NCBI GenBank assembly: GCA_947561395.2
Contig: OX387188.1
Coordinates: 38,993,942 to 39,057,941, forward strand
Length of the DNA: 64,000 nucleotides
Direction of reading: 5' to 3'
Source of the DNA: Buxus sempervirens
Lineage: Eukaryota; Streptophyta; Magnoliopsida; Buxales; Buxaceae
Below are positions 40,298 through 52,289 of the stretch, piece after piece (the first letter of the stretch is position 1; each line of letters begins with the position of its first letter). A program made the position numbers and the translations under genes. The notes beneath the pieces were generated by a model. That model worked only from the letters and a program-made list of their open reading frames with translations. It was not told the DNA's origin and ran no database searches.

Positions 40298-43229
40298 ACA
40301 TGCACATGTGCTGCATCTCAGCATTCAATGGGAGGTCATGGTGCTAAGAACTCTCCTCAACTCATGGTTAATTTGCGTTTTGGAACATTTGGATCAGAAT
40401 GAATCAAGGAGCATAATGAATATACGGGTTTTTTTAAAATTCATGCTTGATTTGGTTATCAGGCTTTTAAATATTCTTTTCAAAAAAAGAAAAAAGAAAA
40501 AACGTGGCAAATAAGCTTTAAAAATCTTGCTTGCCTTCATAGAATTAAAATTTACTTATATTCCTAGGCATATTCTATTGGGTCATATGATATGTTGGTC
40601 ACTAACACTCACCTTACGAATGATGAGTTACTTTTGAACTAGCATTTGTAAGTATCCTTTTGGGTATAATTTGGAATTCACAAGCAGGAATTCCTCTTCA
40701 GATTGTATTTTAGTCTGAATTTTTACCTCCTCCATCTGTGGTACTGTTCCTTAATTTAGTGGCCTACTTTAAACCATTTACTTCTATGACTCCCCCGTGC
40801 ATTGCATTGCACAGGTCTTTGCTATTATTTACCATTTACTTATATTCTGAAGTTTTCTAAAATAACACCAACCTTGGTAGAGTTATAAAGCAACAGTAGT
40901 AGTAATTTGGTCATTTGAGACCTCATTAGTTTTATTCAAAGTAACAAAATTTTAAATTATTGAAATGCTCGTTAATTTTAAATTGATTATTACTATCTTT
41001 AAATATTAAAAAAATCCAATTGTAATTATCAATAAAATCTTAAATTTTTTATCCATAAAGAAGGGTGAACTTGTCAAAAAAAAAATTTTAATGATATTAA
41101 TATAGAAGGGAGGGGCATGCAGCAAATAACAAATGAAGAGAGAAGTTTTCATTTGCAATACCATAGCCTATGCGATAAGAGAGGGGAATAAGGGAAACCG
41201 TGCTAAAATTAAAACATTTTTTTTCAAAATAATCTTACAATTTCTTGTGAAGATAGAAAAGAGGGCAAGCAAGACAAAGAAAAGAACACTTGAAGAAAAG
41301 AGAAGTTTTATTAATGTAATCAAATAGGTTATAATGTGTACCAACAAGCCTAGTCTAATGTGCTAGAGAAGCAGGTTGCATAACAACGAGTCACTTGCGG
41401 GCTCATTGGATTAGTACCAGTACTTCCTCTATAATAACGATGTTAAGTATTTTGGGCTATTCCAGAAGGAAACGTCTTTATTGTCGAGGCAATCATACTT
41501 TGATTTTGACCTCCTATTTTCATCATTGATATACCCCTAAGCACCAAGTTACCTAATGTCAACGTCCAAGGCCATGCACACGTTGCTGGGCGAATGGCCG
41601 TGACAATAGGCTAGTATTAAAACAGGTTTTGACAAATCCTAATTAATCTTTATAGGATTCACCTAGTAACAAAGTCTTTGCTCTCCTTGTATTATCTTCT
41701 TTCAGGAAGTCGAAGAAGGAGAAGATATCTTATCTATGTAAGTATGAAGGGGGAATGCCATCTGCATGTATTAGGAAAGTTTTGTTACACACTAATAAAA
41801 ACGAAGACGATTTGATTAGAAGTAGAAATTAAACAAGAAAAACCAAATATTGGGAATCTACCCAAAATCTTGTTTCTTCTCCAATTTTTCTTTCTTCTCT
41901 TTTTGAGCTTGTGGGGTGGGATGATGGGTTAATACAGCCGCAATGAGAATATCATTTTACATAAGATTGATTCATGTGTGATCTTCCTTTGTGAAAGATT
42001 GTATCCGATCCAATATGCCAATCATATGATCGGAAATTCTGTCTCGGCCTTTGACCGGCCCCATCTAACTATTAAGCTCGAACTCTGCTTATCAGAGCTG
42101 AGTTGAAGCTTGCGCCAGGCCAGTATAGCTCATTTGAAATCAACCCGAGATGGGCAAAATCTCATTTCATATTGTGTGCAATTTGGCATCTTCAACTAAA
42201 TGAAGTTAACAATGGGAATAATCTTGAGTCCTTGACGATTCCCTGAGGAAATATCCAAGGGAAAGATTGCAGGAAAAGATTCGAGAAGAAAATACAAGGA
42301 TGAAGAGAGAACTTCATCTACGCAACCTAAAATATCAATAATTCGATTTCTCATTCTCTTAGACAAATTACAAAGAAGCTAGTCAGAAAAGGAGTGGGAA
42401 AGAAATGGAATAATCATGATTAGTCTTTTAAACTTCGTAGCTGCCATTTGCGTGATTTTGAATTTACTTTTTGTAATTCTTCCACCAACACTTATCCATT
42501 TTCATCAGTAGTTGCCTGAAACGGCTCTTGGATATGCTGAGAAAGAAGAAGAAAAAGAAAAAGGCAAATACCAAGATGGGTAATCAGACAACTAGTTCTG
42601 ACATCTCTTGCCTTTTTGAAATGAACTGTTTGACCTTTGGTTTACTTTTCAAACGTATGACTTCAAGCTGTGTGAAATGATCGTGAAAGTAGAAATATTT
42701 TGTAGGCTGCCTGACATTTTTTCTGCTACTTTAGTTTTTTTCCGACTTTTATTGCAATAAATAATCATGATTAGCCTTTTAAACTTCGTATTATGCATCG
42801 TATGAAACGTGGTTCATATCATCTATTTCTAGTTTCTGCCCCACACCCACTGAGAATAATATTAAGCAAGAACCCAACAAAAAAAAAAAAAGAGGTAGTT
42901 TCTTAAGGTTAGCTCCTGGAGGAAAGAGGGATGGTGCTGATTGATGATTCGCAGTCCTCCCCATTGACACTAATGGAGACTCTAGCCAGAAGCCTCTCTA
43001 TTCGTTTATAAGTTCTTTGAGTTGACCTTTTAATTTGGAATTCTCTTTTAGCCAAAATATTAGATGAAGAAAGGAACAGCCACACGGTTCTATGATCTCA
43101 AAGCTTCAAGATGCAAATGGGATGCATTGGCACTATTTGTTGGGTGGTCTTGGCTTTATTCTTTGTTTGTCCTTTATTTGATTGCTTTCAGGGAGAATAA
43201 TCATCCCGTTGAATTAGTATTAATTCAAA
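40298..43229. other. Stretch without recognised gene, with one direct-repeat pair
   Basis: No conserved frame or domain. A 31-bp direct repeat (one mismatch) lies at 42409-42439 and 42760-42790, starting AATAATCATGATTAG and ending TTTTAAACTTCGTA. The frame at 43064-43258 has no known domain. Confidence 0.45.
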
Positions 43230-43440
43230 AGTTTAGGACTAATATCAGAGCCTATTGATTCAACAAGTCTCGGCTCAACAGTCTACGGGAGAAATGGGTT
43301 GTTGCCTCCGGGGGACATTGTCGGGTTATCCCACGTTGGTTGTTGGTTGTGGAAGGGACTGATGGTCGCCTTATTACATGTGTGAGGGAAAGCATCATCT
43401 CATGAGTTAGCTGTTGGAGGTGAGAAAGCCCCAAGACCAC
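43230..43440 (+). mobile_element. Relic of an LTR-retrotransposon leader or LTR
   Basis: AATATCAGAGCC at 43244-43255 resembles a tRNA-Met primer-binding site. It is followed by CGGCTCAACAG and, further on, TATCCCACGTTGG (43327) and CATGAGTTAGCTGTTGG, words often seen in plant LTR elements. No coding sequence or partner repeat, so this is only a tentative relic 375 bp upstream of the carboxylesterase gene. Confidence 0.35.
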
Positions 43441-43815
43441 ACAACACTATCGCTAGTTTTTGCAACAATTATTGCTTACATCTTGTCAGTGTTTATTGGG
43501 TCGATGAATCCAAGAAAGCATGAAAATTACAAAACGACATTGCTTGTGTGAGATTTACACTAATTAAATGCTATAAAGACTATTATTAACATGCAATTTG
43601 GCATGTTTTATTTATGTTGAACTTTGAAAGGGCCAAGCAATTAGTAATTTTGTCTTCGTTTGAGTCTAAGATATGCCACAACAACCCACCCATGAAAGCT
43701 GTCATACTATATTAATTAACATAATACTCTTAGTTTAAAAAGCTCTCCATGGGGTGGTCTCATCAGTATTACCGGACAATTAATATACATTTGGGTGTTG
43801 TACCATTCATCATCT

Positions 43816-44874
43816 ATGAGAAGAAGAACAATGTCTTCAATGTCTCTTGATCCAAGGTTGAGCTTCGGAATTACTGGGGAGAACAATAACCAGCATGGTG
43901 TTGTGGTTGAAGAGATTGAAGGACTAATAAAAGTGTACAAGGACGGCTACATCGAACGACCACCGAGCGTCCCTAACATCGCGTCTACGGTCGCTCCAGA
44001 GCTTGCCGTGACCTCCGCTGATGTGGTACTTGATAAATTCACTAACGTTTGGGCACGGTTCTATGTGCCAAGATGCCAAGGGAAAAAGCTACCATTGATA
44101 GTTTACTTTCATGGAGGCGGATTCTGTGTTGCCTCAGCAGCTTGGAGTTGTTACCATGAGTTTCTAGCAAAATTGGCATCGAAAGCCCGTTGCGTGATCA
44201 TGTCGGTAAATTATCGATTGGCACCGGAAAATCGTCTTCCGGCCGCCTACGAGGATGGTCTCGATGCTCTCATGTGGGTTAAACAACAAGCTCTTACTGG
44301 GTCTAGTGATCAAATTAGATGGTGGTCAAGTCAGTGCAACTTCTCTGAGGTGTTTCTAGCAGGTGACAGTGCTGGTGCCAACATTGCTCACAATGTTGCC
44401 ACAAGAGCTGGGTCCAGAAATGGATCAAAAACCACAATTCTTAAGCCATTGTGTCTTAAGGGTGTCGTATTGATACAGCCATTCTTCGGCTATGAGGCTC
44501 GAACGAATTCTGAGAAGTATATGTTGCAATCCTCAAAGTCGGCTTTAACACTGTCGGCATCTGATGTTTACTGGCGTTTGTCTTTACCATTGGGGGCGAA
44601 CCGTGACCATCCCTGGTGCAACCCACTGGCCAAGGGTGCAACCGGGGTGGGGGAATTGAGACTTCCGCCCGTTATGGTGTGCATCTCAGAGACGGACATA
44701 CTCAAGGATCGGAACTTGGAGTTCTGTGCGGCCATGGTTAGAGCAGGTAAGAGTATGGAATCGGTGATGTACAAGGACGTGGGACATTCCTTTCAGATTC
44801 TGCATAACTCTCAGCTCTCGCATCCCCGAACACTGGAAATGGTGTCCCATATCAGTGGCTTCATCAACCAATAG
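43816..44874 (+). CDS. CXE17: Carboxylesterase of the plant CXE family, CXE17-like
   Basis: Single-exon gene for 352 residues with no frame break. It is an alpha/beta-hydrolase (Abhydrolase_3, GID1/CXE class) that hydrolyses short ester bonds in the cytosol. Motifs: oxyanion-hole HGGG at 99-102, nucleophile elbow GDSAG with Ser185, Asp294 in ETDIL and His324 in DVGHSF, a full catalytic triad. The N-terminal EEIEGLIKVYKDGYIERP stretch, LTNVWAR-like FTNVWARFYVP and MSVNYRLAPEN are typical of the CXE17 group. Gibberellin receptors of the family lack the His; this one has it, so it should be an enzyme. I chose ATG 43816; ATG 43831 (MSSMSLDP) is an equally possible start. The substrate is not known. 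Confidence 0.93.
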   Translation: MRRRTMSSMSLDPRLSFGITGENNNQHGVVVEEIEGLIKVYKDGYIERPPSVPNIASTVAPELAVTSADVVLDKFTNVWARFYVPRCQGKKLPLIVYFHGGGFCVASAAWSCYHEFLAKLASKARCVIMSVNYRLAPENRLPAAYEDGLDALMWVKQQALTGSSDQIRWWSSQCNFSEVFLAGDSAGANIAHNVATRAGSRNGSKTTILKPLCLKGVVLIQPFFGYEARTNSEKYMLQSSKSALTLSASDVYWRLSLPLGANRDHPWCNPLAKGATGVGELRLPPVMVCISETDILKDRNLEFCAAMVRAGKSMESVMYKDVGHSFQILHNSQLSHPRTLEMVSHISGFINQ

Positions 44875-46600
44875 TTAGTTAATCATCTGTAGTTTTGCCT
44901 TTTATTCTTCAGTCTGGGGAACCCAACGATTTGTTTATAAGTAGTCGCAGAGTAGTCCTCCATTGTTTAAACGAGGGTTCTCATGTAGAGAGAGAGAGAG
45001 AGTTGCCGATAGCAATCTGAACAGTACTTGTAACAAGGGTGTTTGGACTTACGGATCTTTGTACAAACATTTTCAAGGGTACTAGGGGGCTGCACGCACT
45101 ACGCACGTAGAAAACATGAGCCTACTTAAATAAACAGTCAAAGGTAATTACAACATGTTTAAAATAATGAGGGATTATTTTGTTTGGGGAATACAATGTT
45201 TGGAAAAAGAAAAAGAGCACTAGAATCTGGAGGGAATATTTCCCCCTCTTCTCTTTATTATCTTTATTAACAGTATAGATAAATAAAAATTTTTAAGGGT
45301 ATAAATAAAAAAATGAACAGTAGATACAGCCCTCATGAGGTAGGAAACGTAAATGCGGCCCACTTCTACTTGCAAATGCGTCCCACGATGAGTATGACTG
45401 CTCGATTGGACGGCCTTGACCGGAGTTTTTTCTCTGGGCTCCAGCCTTCTAGGTCCAATCCAATGGGATTATCCCCGCTCATATAAGAGCTTAAAAATTG
45501 TTGAAGGATATTTTTTGAAAAATTGAAAATAAAAAGATAGTTTACATTATAAAATATAAGGTAATATACATCACAATATTGTTGTCCGCAAAATAACAAA
45601 TAAAATTTTGTTTTTGGCACGATCTCCAAGAGGACGCTTCCCATTATATACACTCTAGAGATATATATTTTCTTAGAACTGATGTTTTACAACTAATTAG
45701 TGCATCTAACACAAAAAGTATTGATTGACAGATATAATGTTATCATATAATTATTTACAACAAAAAAAAGGTTTTTTTGATTACAAATATATGAAATGAG
45801 TATATATCATTGGGAACAACTCCATATGAGGCCTTGAAAGTTAATACGCATTGTAGAAATGTTTTAAGAAAAAAACTCCAAAAATGGCAGTCATTCTCTT
45901 ATATAACTGATTATGATACTTTTATTTGATGAGGAGCTAGCTTCTAAAAGAAAATAGGGAAAAATAGGGGAATGACCATGTCAAGGCTTATTTTGTATCC
46001 ATGATGATGAAAGGTTGGGATTGAACCCAAATATGATTATTTGTGAGATATTTGCGACGTGGAACAATAATGTAATTAATGCAAAATACCCACCTAACAT
46101 GGGAGACTTTAGAGCATGTCATGTTACGTGTGAAATATATTTCACCATATTAAATAAACTAGTGGGTTGGAGAAAAGGGAAGGAAGGAGGCCTTGGGGCA
46201 ACAAATCCGTTCCTTTATCATATTATAGTTGATAATTGTCAAAATCTATGGACATTTTCAAGTTTTATGTAAGAAAGGAGAATTAGATTGCGAAATTACA
46301 CTTAGGTATGAGAAAAGTTCTTAGGATGGGATTATTTGACATTCAATTTGAATTTTTAAAGGTCCTTTTGTCATATCTATTGACCAGAAAAAAAAAATGG
46401 AATTACAATCCGAAGTAGATATGTCGTTAGCAATGGCACATGGACTTTGATCAAACCTGCATCGTAGTAGGCCATATCTCGCCATCCATCCCTCTCCCTC
46501 AGCAGTCAGCATCTCTTGGTGCCGTGTTGCTTCCTCGGTTGAATCTTGGCACTTTCTCCTGCGCCCAAGTCTTCCATTTTGGCTTTTTATTATAGGTGCG
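44875..46600. other. Intergenic region between carboxylesterase and protease genes
   Basis: Contains the carboxylesterase 3' UTR, a (GA)n tract at 44987-45002 and AT-rich DNA. Nothing coding. CT-rich sequence from about 46490 probably belongs to the promoter or 5' UTR of the next gene; TTTTTATTATAGG near 46584 is a weak TATA candidate. Confidence 0.5.
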
Positions 46601-46678
46601 ATGGCTGCAGGTGATTTCGGATGCAGTGGTAGTGAAGAAGAGCGGAGAAGAGACTACTCTTCTGCTAAGAGTCTGTGA
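46601..46678 (+). promoter_or_regulatory. Possible upstream ORF of the protease gene
   Basis: ATG 46601 opens 25 codons (MAAGDFGCSGSEEERRRDYS...) and stops at TGA 46676-46678, 39 bp before the main ATG. It would lower translation of the main frame if included in the mRNA; the transcription start is unknown. Confidence 0.3.
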
Positions 46679-46717
46679 TCTCTTCTCTTGTTTGTATTTG
46701 TTGACAGACAAGGAGAG

Positions 46718-49700
46718 ATGGAGTCTCCTCAGTTAAAGGGGGTGGTTATAATCACTCTCCCACCTGCAGATAACCCCTCTGAGGGCAAAACCATTACTGC
46801 TTTTACGCTTTCTGATGATCCTCATCCATCTCTTCAATCACCCCCTGAACAGCAACAACAACAACAAGAGCAGCTTCCTATTCGATCGACGCCGGATCCT
46901 GTACCCCACTACTTCTTTTTCAGAAGATTCTACTTTGGCAGCCCAAGAAGAGTTTTAGCCTTTCTGGGGATCTCTCTTTTAGTTGTTATCTGGTGGAATT
47001 TTGCATATTCAAAGACCATTAACAAATTACGCGGCTCCGAGGATGATCGGAAAGAAGTGACTTTTATTTTCACTTTGTATCCCAAGTTTGGTGGTCGCGA
47101 AACGTTGCAACCTAATGTTGAGTTTAAATTGGGAAGGCTTGTGGAGAGAGATGTCAGGGCTGTTATGGCAATAAAAGATGGTGAAGTCCAACATCACGAG
47201 AACATCAATTCACTATCTTCTGCTTCTGGGGTTGATTCATCCACCATTTTCCCTGTCAGGGGAAATATTTATCCAGATGGGTATACCTCCGCATCCATTT
47301 TTTATCTTCCAAATTCAAGGATTTATGTATTTAGAAATGCCATTATATATAGTATTATCTGGCTGAAAGTAGCATATGAATACTTGAAATTTTAGTCAGT
47401 ATGTTGTAAAACAGAAATTCCAGCAGGACTGCAGGATTAACCATCTTTGTGGGTTTATAAATACTAATTTTGTGGCGCATTTATAAGCAATGAAAGGTGC
47501 TGTCTTACAACTGCATACTCTTTTGGTCCAATGTGCATGTTGTGCCAAATTCCCCCTATAATGAGTTATGCAATCTAGGAAATTAATCATGAAAAATTAA
47601 GAAAACAAATAGCAAACAACCACAAAATGCTTAATGTGTTTAACCCAAGAAACAAGGCTGCATCCAGAACGTAGACAATCAGAGGAGTTTCCACCATAAT
47701 GGAGATCATAGACACAAAATTATTCCCCAAAAACAGCTCCAACAACTAAACACATAAGAGGACAACCACCAAAGCCTAGACCCAAGAGAATCCAAATTCC
47801 AGCAGGACTTCAGGAGTAACCATCTTTGTGCATGTGTGAGACTTCAGTCAAGGAGAGGCCCAGCTAAGCTTGTACGGAAAATCTGGTGAGACCAAATATA
47901 TGAGGTCTGTGATAGAGAGCTTGAAGAGAAATAATTTGATAATTTGAATTCAATAATTCATGTTTGAGGAAGTCAGCACTGAGATGCAATCTGATCACAA
48001 CCTATTCCCTAAGTGATATCATGACTTAAAAATATTTAGTGTTCAATGAAACAAATTATTTCGGACATTTTGGTAATTCAAATGTAATGCTTAAGAAGGA
48101 TGTATGTTTAATGTCATTGTAATGCTTAAGAAGGGCTTTTGACATGTGTGGTTCCATTTATTATACTCACTAAAGTTTCATTTCCAAGATGACAGTCTTT
48201 ATTACACATCTATGATTGTTGGCAATCCGCCAAGACCTTACTATCTTGACATTGACACGGGAAGTGACTTGACATGGATTCAATGTGATGCTCCATGTGT
48301 TAGCTGTGCCAAGGTATGAGATTCCTTATTGTTACAAGTTCTTTATTTAGTAGAATTCTTATTTGAATTCTAAAGAAATATTATAAATCTGCATATGAGG
48401 GTCCTGGAGTTAATTTTTCTAATCAACAGATTGTAGTTCCTCTCCTGTCAGTTCATGCGTGTGCTTTATGCTCCTAGGCCTTTTTGTGTCAGAGTATGCT
48501 TTATGACCTTATGGTAACTGGTCTTTGTTTGTTAAACTTAAATACTTCTGCTCTTGTATACACTTTTATTTACCCAAAATGAACCAAATTAGCTTCTGTT
48601 ATCTGGTCATTGTTATCATAACAGAAATATTCAACTTGATCTCTGTTTCCTAATGAATATAAACGTCATCAATATTCTGATGCAAACGTATTTATGTAGG
48701 GGCCAAATCCTTTCTACAAGCCCACTAGAGGGAAGTTAATATCTCCTAGGGATTTGTTGTGCACAGAAGTTCAAAATAATCCGAAGAGTGGATATTGTGA
48801 TTCTTGTGGACAATGTGACTATATGATAGAATATGCAGATCATAGCTCCTCCATGGGTGTTCTTGTGAGGGATGAACTGCAGATGACGATTACAAATGGA
48901 ACACAGGTCAAGCCAAATGTTGTTTTTGGGTATGTCGAGTGCTTAAGTTTCCTGATTCTGGATTTCTTCTTTTAACATTTACAAGTCAAAGAAATGATTC
49001 ATATACTTGTTTTGCAATTTTTGCTTCTAGTTGTGCGTATGATCAACAAGGCCAACTTTTGAACTCTCCTGCAAAGACAGATGGGATTCTTGGACTTAGC
49101 AGGGCAAAAGCTAGCCTCCCTTCTCAATTGGCAAGTCAAGGGATTATCAACAATGTTGTAGGCCATTGTATTACCAGTAATGCGGGTGGTGGTGGATATA
49201 TGTTTTTAGGAGATAACTTAATACCTTATTGGGGTATGACATGGGTCCCGATGATTAACAGTCGTTCCATGTGAGTTTATATTTTTAAGTTTCCTTCGGT
49301 TGCCCTTATATCTATTGCAATGAATGTCTATTCTTACTAATTCTGTAAATGCGTACTTAACAAGCTTTGTCATCTAGATTATTGTAGTCTAATTTGATGC
49401 TGCCCAGTTTATGTTCTTTACATGGTTATCTGCTGTTTGTGAATTTTAAAATGTCACCTACATTTCAAATTTTAGTTTGTAAGTTCCCTTCTCTCAGAAA
49501 CCTGCTTCTTCTATGACTAAGCATCACCATCTGTTATTTCTGTGTTCTTATCTCTCAGAAACTTCTATCAGACACATATTGTGGAAATAAGTTACAGGGG
49601 AGGGCAACTTACTTCGGACAGTCTAGACAAAAGGATAGGACAAGTAGTTTTTGACAGTGGCAGTTCTTATACATATTTCACAAAACAAGCATACTCTGAT

Positions 49701-51563
49701 TTAATTACTTCTGTAAGTATCTACAGGGTCCTCAGAAAAATTATGAATCTCTTGTTTATGAGTACTCTTTTTCTCCATTGGAAGTATCAACCATGTAATA
49801 CCCTCACTGCAGCTTAGAGACATTTTTTTGGAAGGACTCATCCGAGATGAATCAGATGAGACATTACCTGTATGCTGGAGGGCTAAATTCCCAATCAGGT
49901 ATGATGCAATGAAAGCATGGTTTGTCTAATATAGTTTCTGGAAATTGTGTCGTCATATTATCACTTCCTATTAAAAAAAATATATTTTTGGGAAAAGAAA
50001 ATTCTGTTTTGTGGTTAGTATGTGTGCTTATGTATTTTCATGCATTGTCTGTATGTATGTGAATCTTCATGTGCTTGTGTGATTTGAAAACCTTTGGTTG
50101 GAGAGCAAGAATGAAGAGGATCAAATAAATATTTTGCAGCAACGAACAGGATCTCCCATCTAGCTCTACCACACATGAATTGCTTGCTCAGATTTTGCAA
50201 TATTGGATACTAAGTTTGTCTTGCAAATGGAAAACTTAGGGGTGGCAATATGCTGGGCCAAGCTGCACATGAGTATTAAGAGCTTTTATGCATGATGACT
50301 CCCTGGTTGATCAAAAACTAATATTAAAAACCCAAGCCCAGCACATTTAGGCATGCTTCTTGTAAGTTTTTTTTTCTATTTTAATTTTTCTTTTTGTAAA
50401 AAATTTTTACAATATTTATATTCATCAAAATTTAGAGATTTTGCTACTTATTTTTTAAAAATCTAAATAAAATCATGTTATCATATATTGGGCCCTTTGA
50501 TATACATAGTTACACCTTTTCCTATTAGCTTAAGTTTTTAGGTCTGATGGTTGTTTAACAAAACAAAAAATCATAAAAGAACTAGGAATTTGACAAAATG
50601 ATATTAAGTATGCACAAAATCATCAACCCCTAGTTTTATATGTGCATGGAATTTGAACATTTGGCTGGGCTTATACTTGCCTAGTCAATCTTGAACCCAT
50701 TATTTTGGCCTTTAAAAAACTGGGCCAAGCAACCCCGCAGACCTAGAATTGTCATGCCTAGAAATGCTACATCCCTTTTGTACAAAGATATCTCTTGAAT
50801 CTTGACCTCTTTGTAGAGATTCATCTTAATTGCGAAGCCTGTAAAGCAATCAATGTGCTGCATGTTCATGAAGCAGAATATCCTAATAAGCTACTCTTCC
50901 ACAGGTCTGTTAAAGATGTCCATCCCTACTTCAAACCTTTGACCCTTAAGTTTGGGAATAAATGGTGGCTTGTCTCACGGAAGCTATCGATTCCCCCCGA
51001 GGGTTACCTAGTTATAAGCGTAAGTACTCAATAGCTTTCATATAAGATTCCCATAAAATGTTTTGGTACTAGATTGTATTTGTTGTACTACTATAAAGTG
51101 ATGAATGCTCCATGCTGCAGAAAAAAGGCAATGTGTGTTTGGGAATCCTTGATGGAAGCAATGTACATGATGGATCTTCAGTTATACTTGGAGGTAATTG
51201 CAAATTAGGTTTTGAGATTTCACATTTGTCTTGCATGTATTTGAATTTTTCTTATCACCCTCTTTTTTTTCTTTTGCACAAATATTTTCTTATTTGTTAT
51301 TTAAACAATAAGTCCCTGCTAGACCCACAGCACAAGGACCTGAGTATATTTCCATTTCCTGCACTGTTGCTATTTTCCTGGAGTATGTTTTTGGAGTTCT
51401 TTTACCTGTTTCTCTTCAAGGGACAACAAAATTAATAGTTCTTTCCTTTGCAGACATCTCATTACGTGGACTGTTGGTTGTCTATGATAACGTGAATCAG
51501 AAAATCGGATGGGTTCAATCAAATTGCGTCAACCCACAAAGATCTAAGCACTTCCGTTTCTAG
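46718..51563 (+). CDS. APCB1: Membrane-anchored aspartyl protease, APCB1-like, nine exons
   Basis: Exons: 46718-47280, 48196-48313, 48700-48929, 49031-49270, 49559-49712, 49813-49898, 50905-51019, 51121-51193, 51454-51563. All introns are GT-AG and the frame closes to 562 residues. Start MESPQLKGVVIITLPPADNP matches this family. One membrane span (about 78-97, LAFLGISLLVVIWW) follows a Gln-rich cytosolic stretch. The pepsin-like A1 domain has catalytic DTGS in exon 2 (DIDTGSDLTWIQCDAPC) and DSGS in exon 5 (VFDSGSSYTYF), with Cys-rich CDSCGQCDYMIEYADHSSSM between. ILGD-type flap and YDNVNQKIGW close the fold. In Arabidopsis APCB1 cleaves the co-chaperone BAG6 to trigger autophagy-linked immunity. 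That role is known for the family, not shown here. Reading through exon 1 would give a shorter protein with the membrane anchor and no catalytic part. Confidence 0.94.
47415..47830. repeat. 37-bp direct repeats in intron 1 of the protease gene
   Basis: The repeat AAATTCCAGCAGGACT...ACCATCTTTGTG lies at 47415-47451 and 47794-47830, with 35 of 37 bases equal. It flanks 342 bp that include TTTAACCCAAGAAACAAGGC-type sequence of unknown origin. Confidence 0.85.
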
Positions 51564-52289
51564 TACTAAGAGGGTATTTCTTTTGTACATATACCAGCTT
51601 ATTATCTAATATAGTTGAGGGCAATCTTCTACTTTTGTATTTATACCATTAGGGGTAATACTTGGGTAATATGTAATGAGAAGGTTGGATTAGAGGGTTT
51701 TTATTGTATTAATCACCGACTTATATTGATAATTTCTTTCTGGGTTCTGTTTATTATCCTTGTGTTTTATTGATTCGTCAATTTTCCTTTGCAACGCTTT
51801 CAACTTGTGAGGACAGTGAGTAGTTTCTCTTTTCACTCAGGATAGATAAGAAGCTATACCACTAAACATCAAATTCCCAGGATATAAGTTTTAACTTTTA
51901 ACCATTTACAGTGAACCCATTTCAGCCAACAAGTGGATAGCGTAAACCTGCACAAGCCTCGTGTAGGGCAGTGTCTGCCGGTGACACGATATTCCTCACA
52001 TGGAACAGATAAAAATAGCTGAGAAAACCTTTTGAGATATGATACAAGTGCATGCCAATTGAGAGAGAGTGTTGTCAAACTCAAACCTCACTTATCATCA
52101 AACATGGAATGAATAGTTACTAGGCAATTAGATACAAAACAAGTTAGCAACTTTAAGTGTCAAAAATAAGGTTATGTCTAATGTGCAGCTATGAGCCCCA
52201 GGTCACAGGGTCTTCCACACAAATTTGGATATGGGCTCAACGCTCAACAGGAACTTCTACTTCAGAAAAAAAATACCATCAAGGAGCAT
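51564..52289. other. Convergent intergenic region
   Basis: 726 bp between the stop codons of two convergent genes. Both 3' UTRs and their poly(A) sites must lie here, possibly overlapping. No ORF or repeat of note. Confidence 0.6.

Noticed and set aside
41360-41480. Weak resemblance to the internal control region of 5S rRNA (GTTAAGTATTTTGGGC)
   Set aside because: Only a few bases agree and the rest of the 5S sequence is missing.
43064-43258. 64-codon ORF (MKKGTATRFYDL) as a small gene upstream of the carboxylesterase
   Set aside because: No family, no supporting signals, and length expected by chance.
46015-46272. 85-codon ORF between carboxylesterase and protease genes
   Set aside because: No recognisable domain and AT-rich intergenic context.
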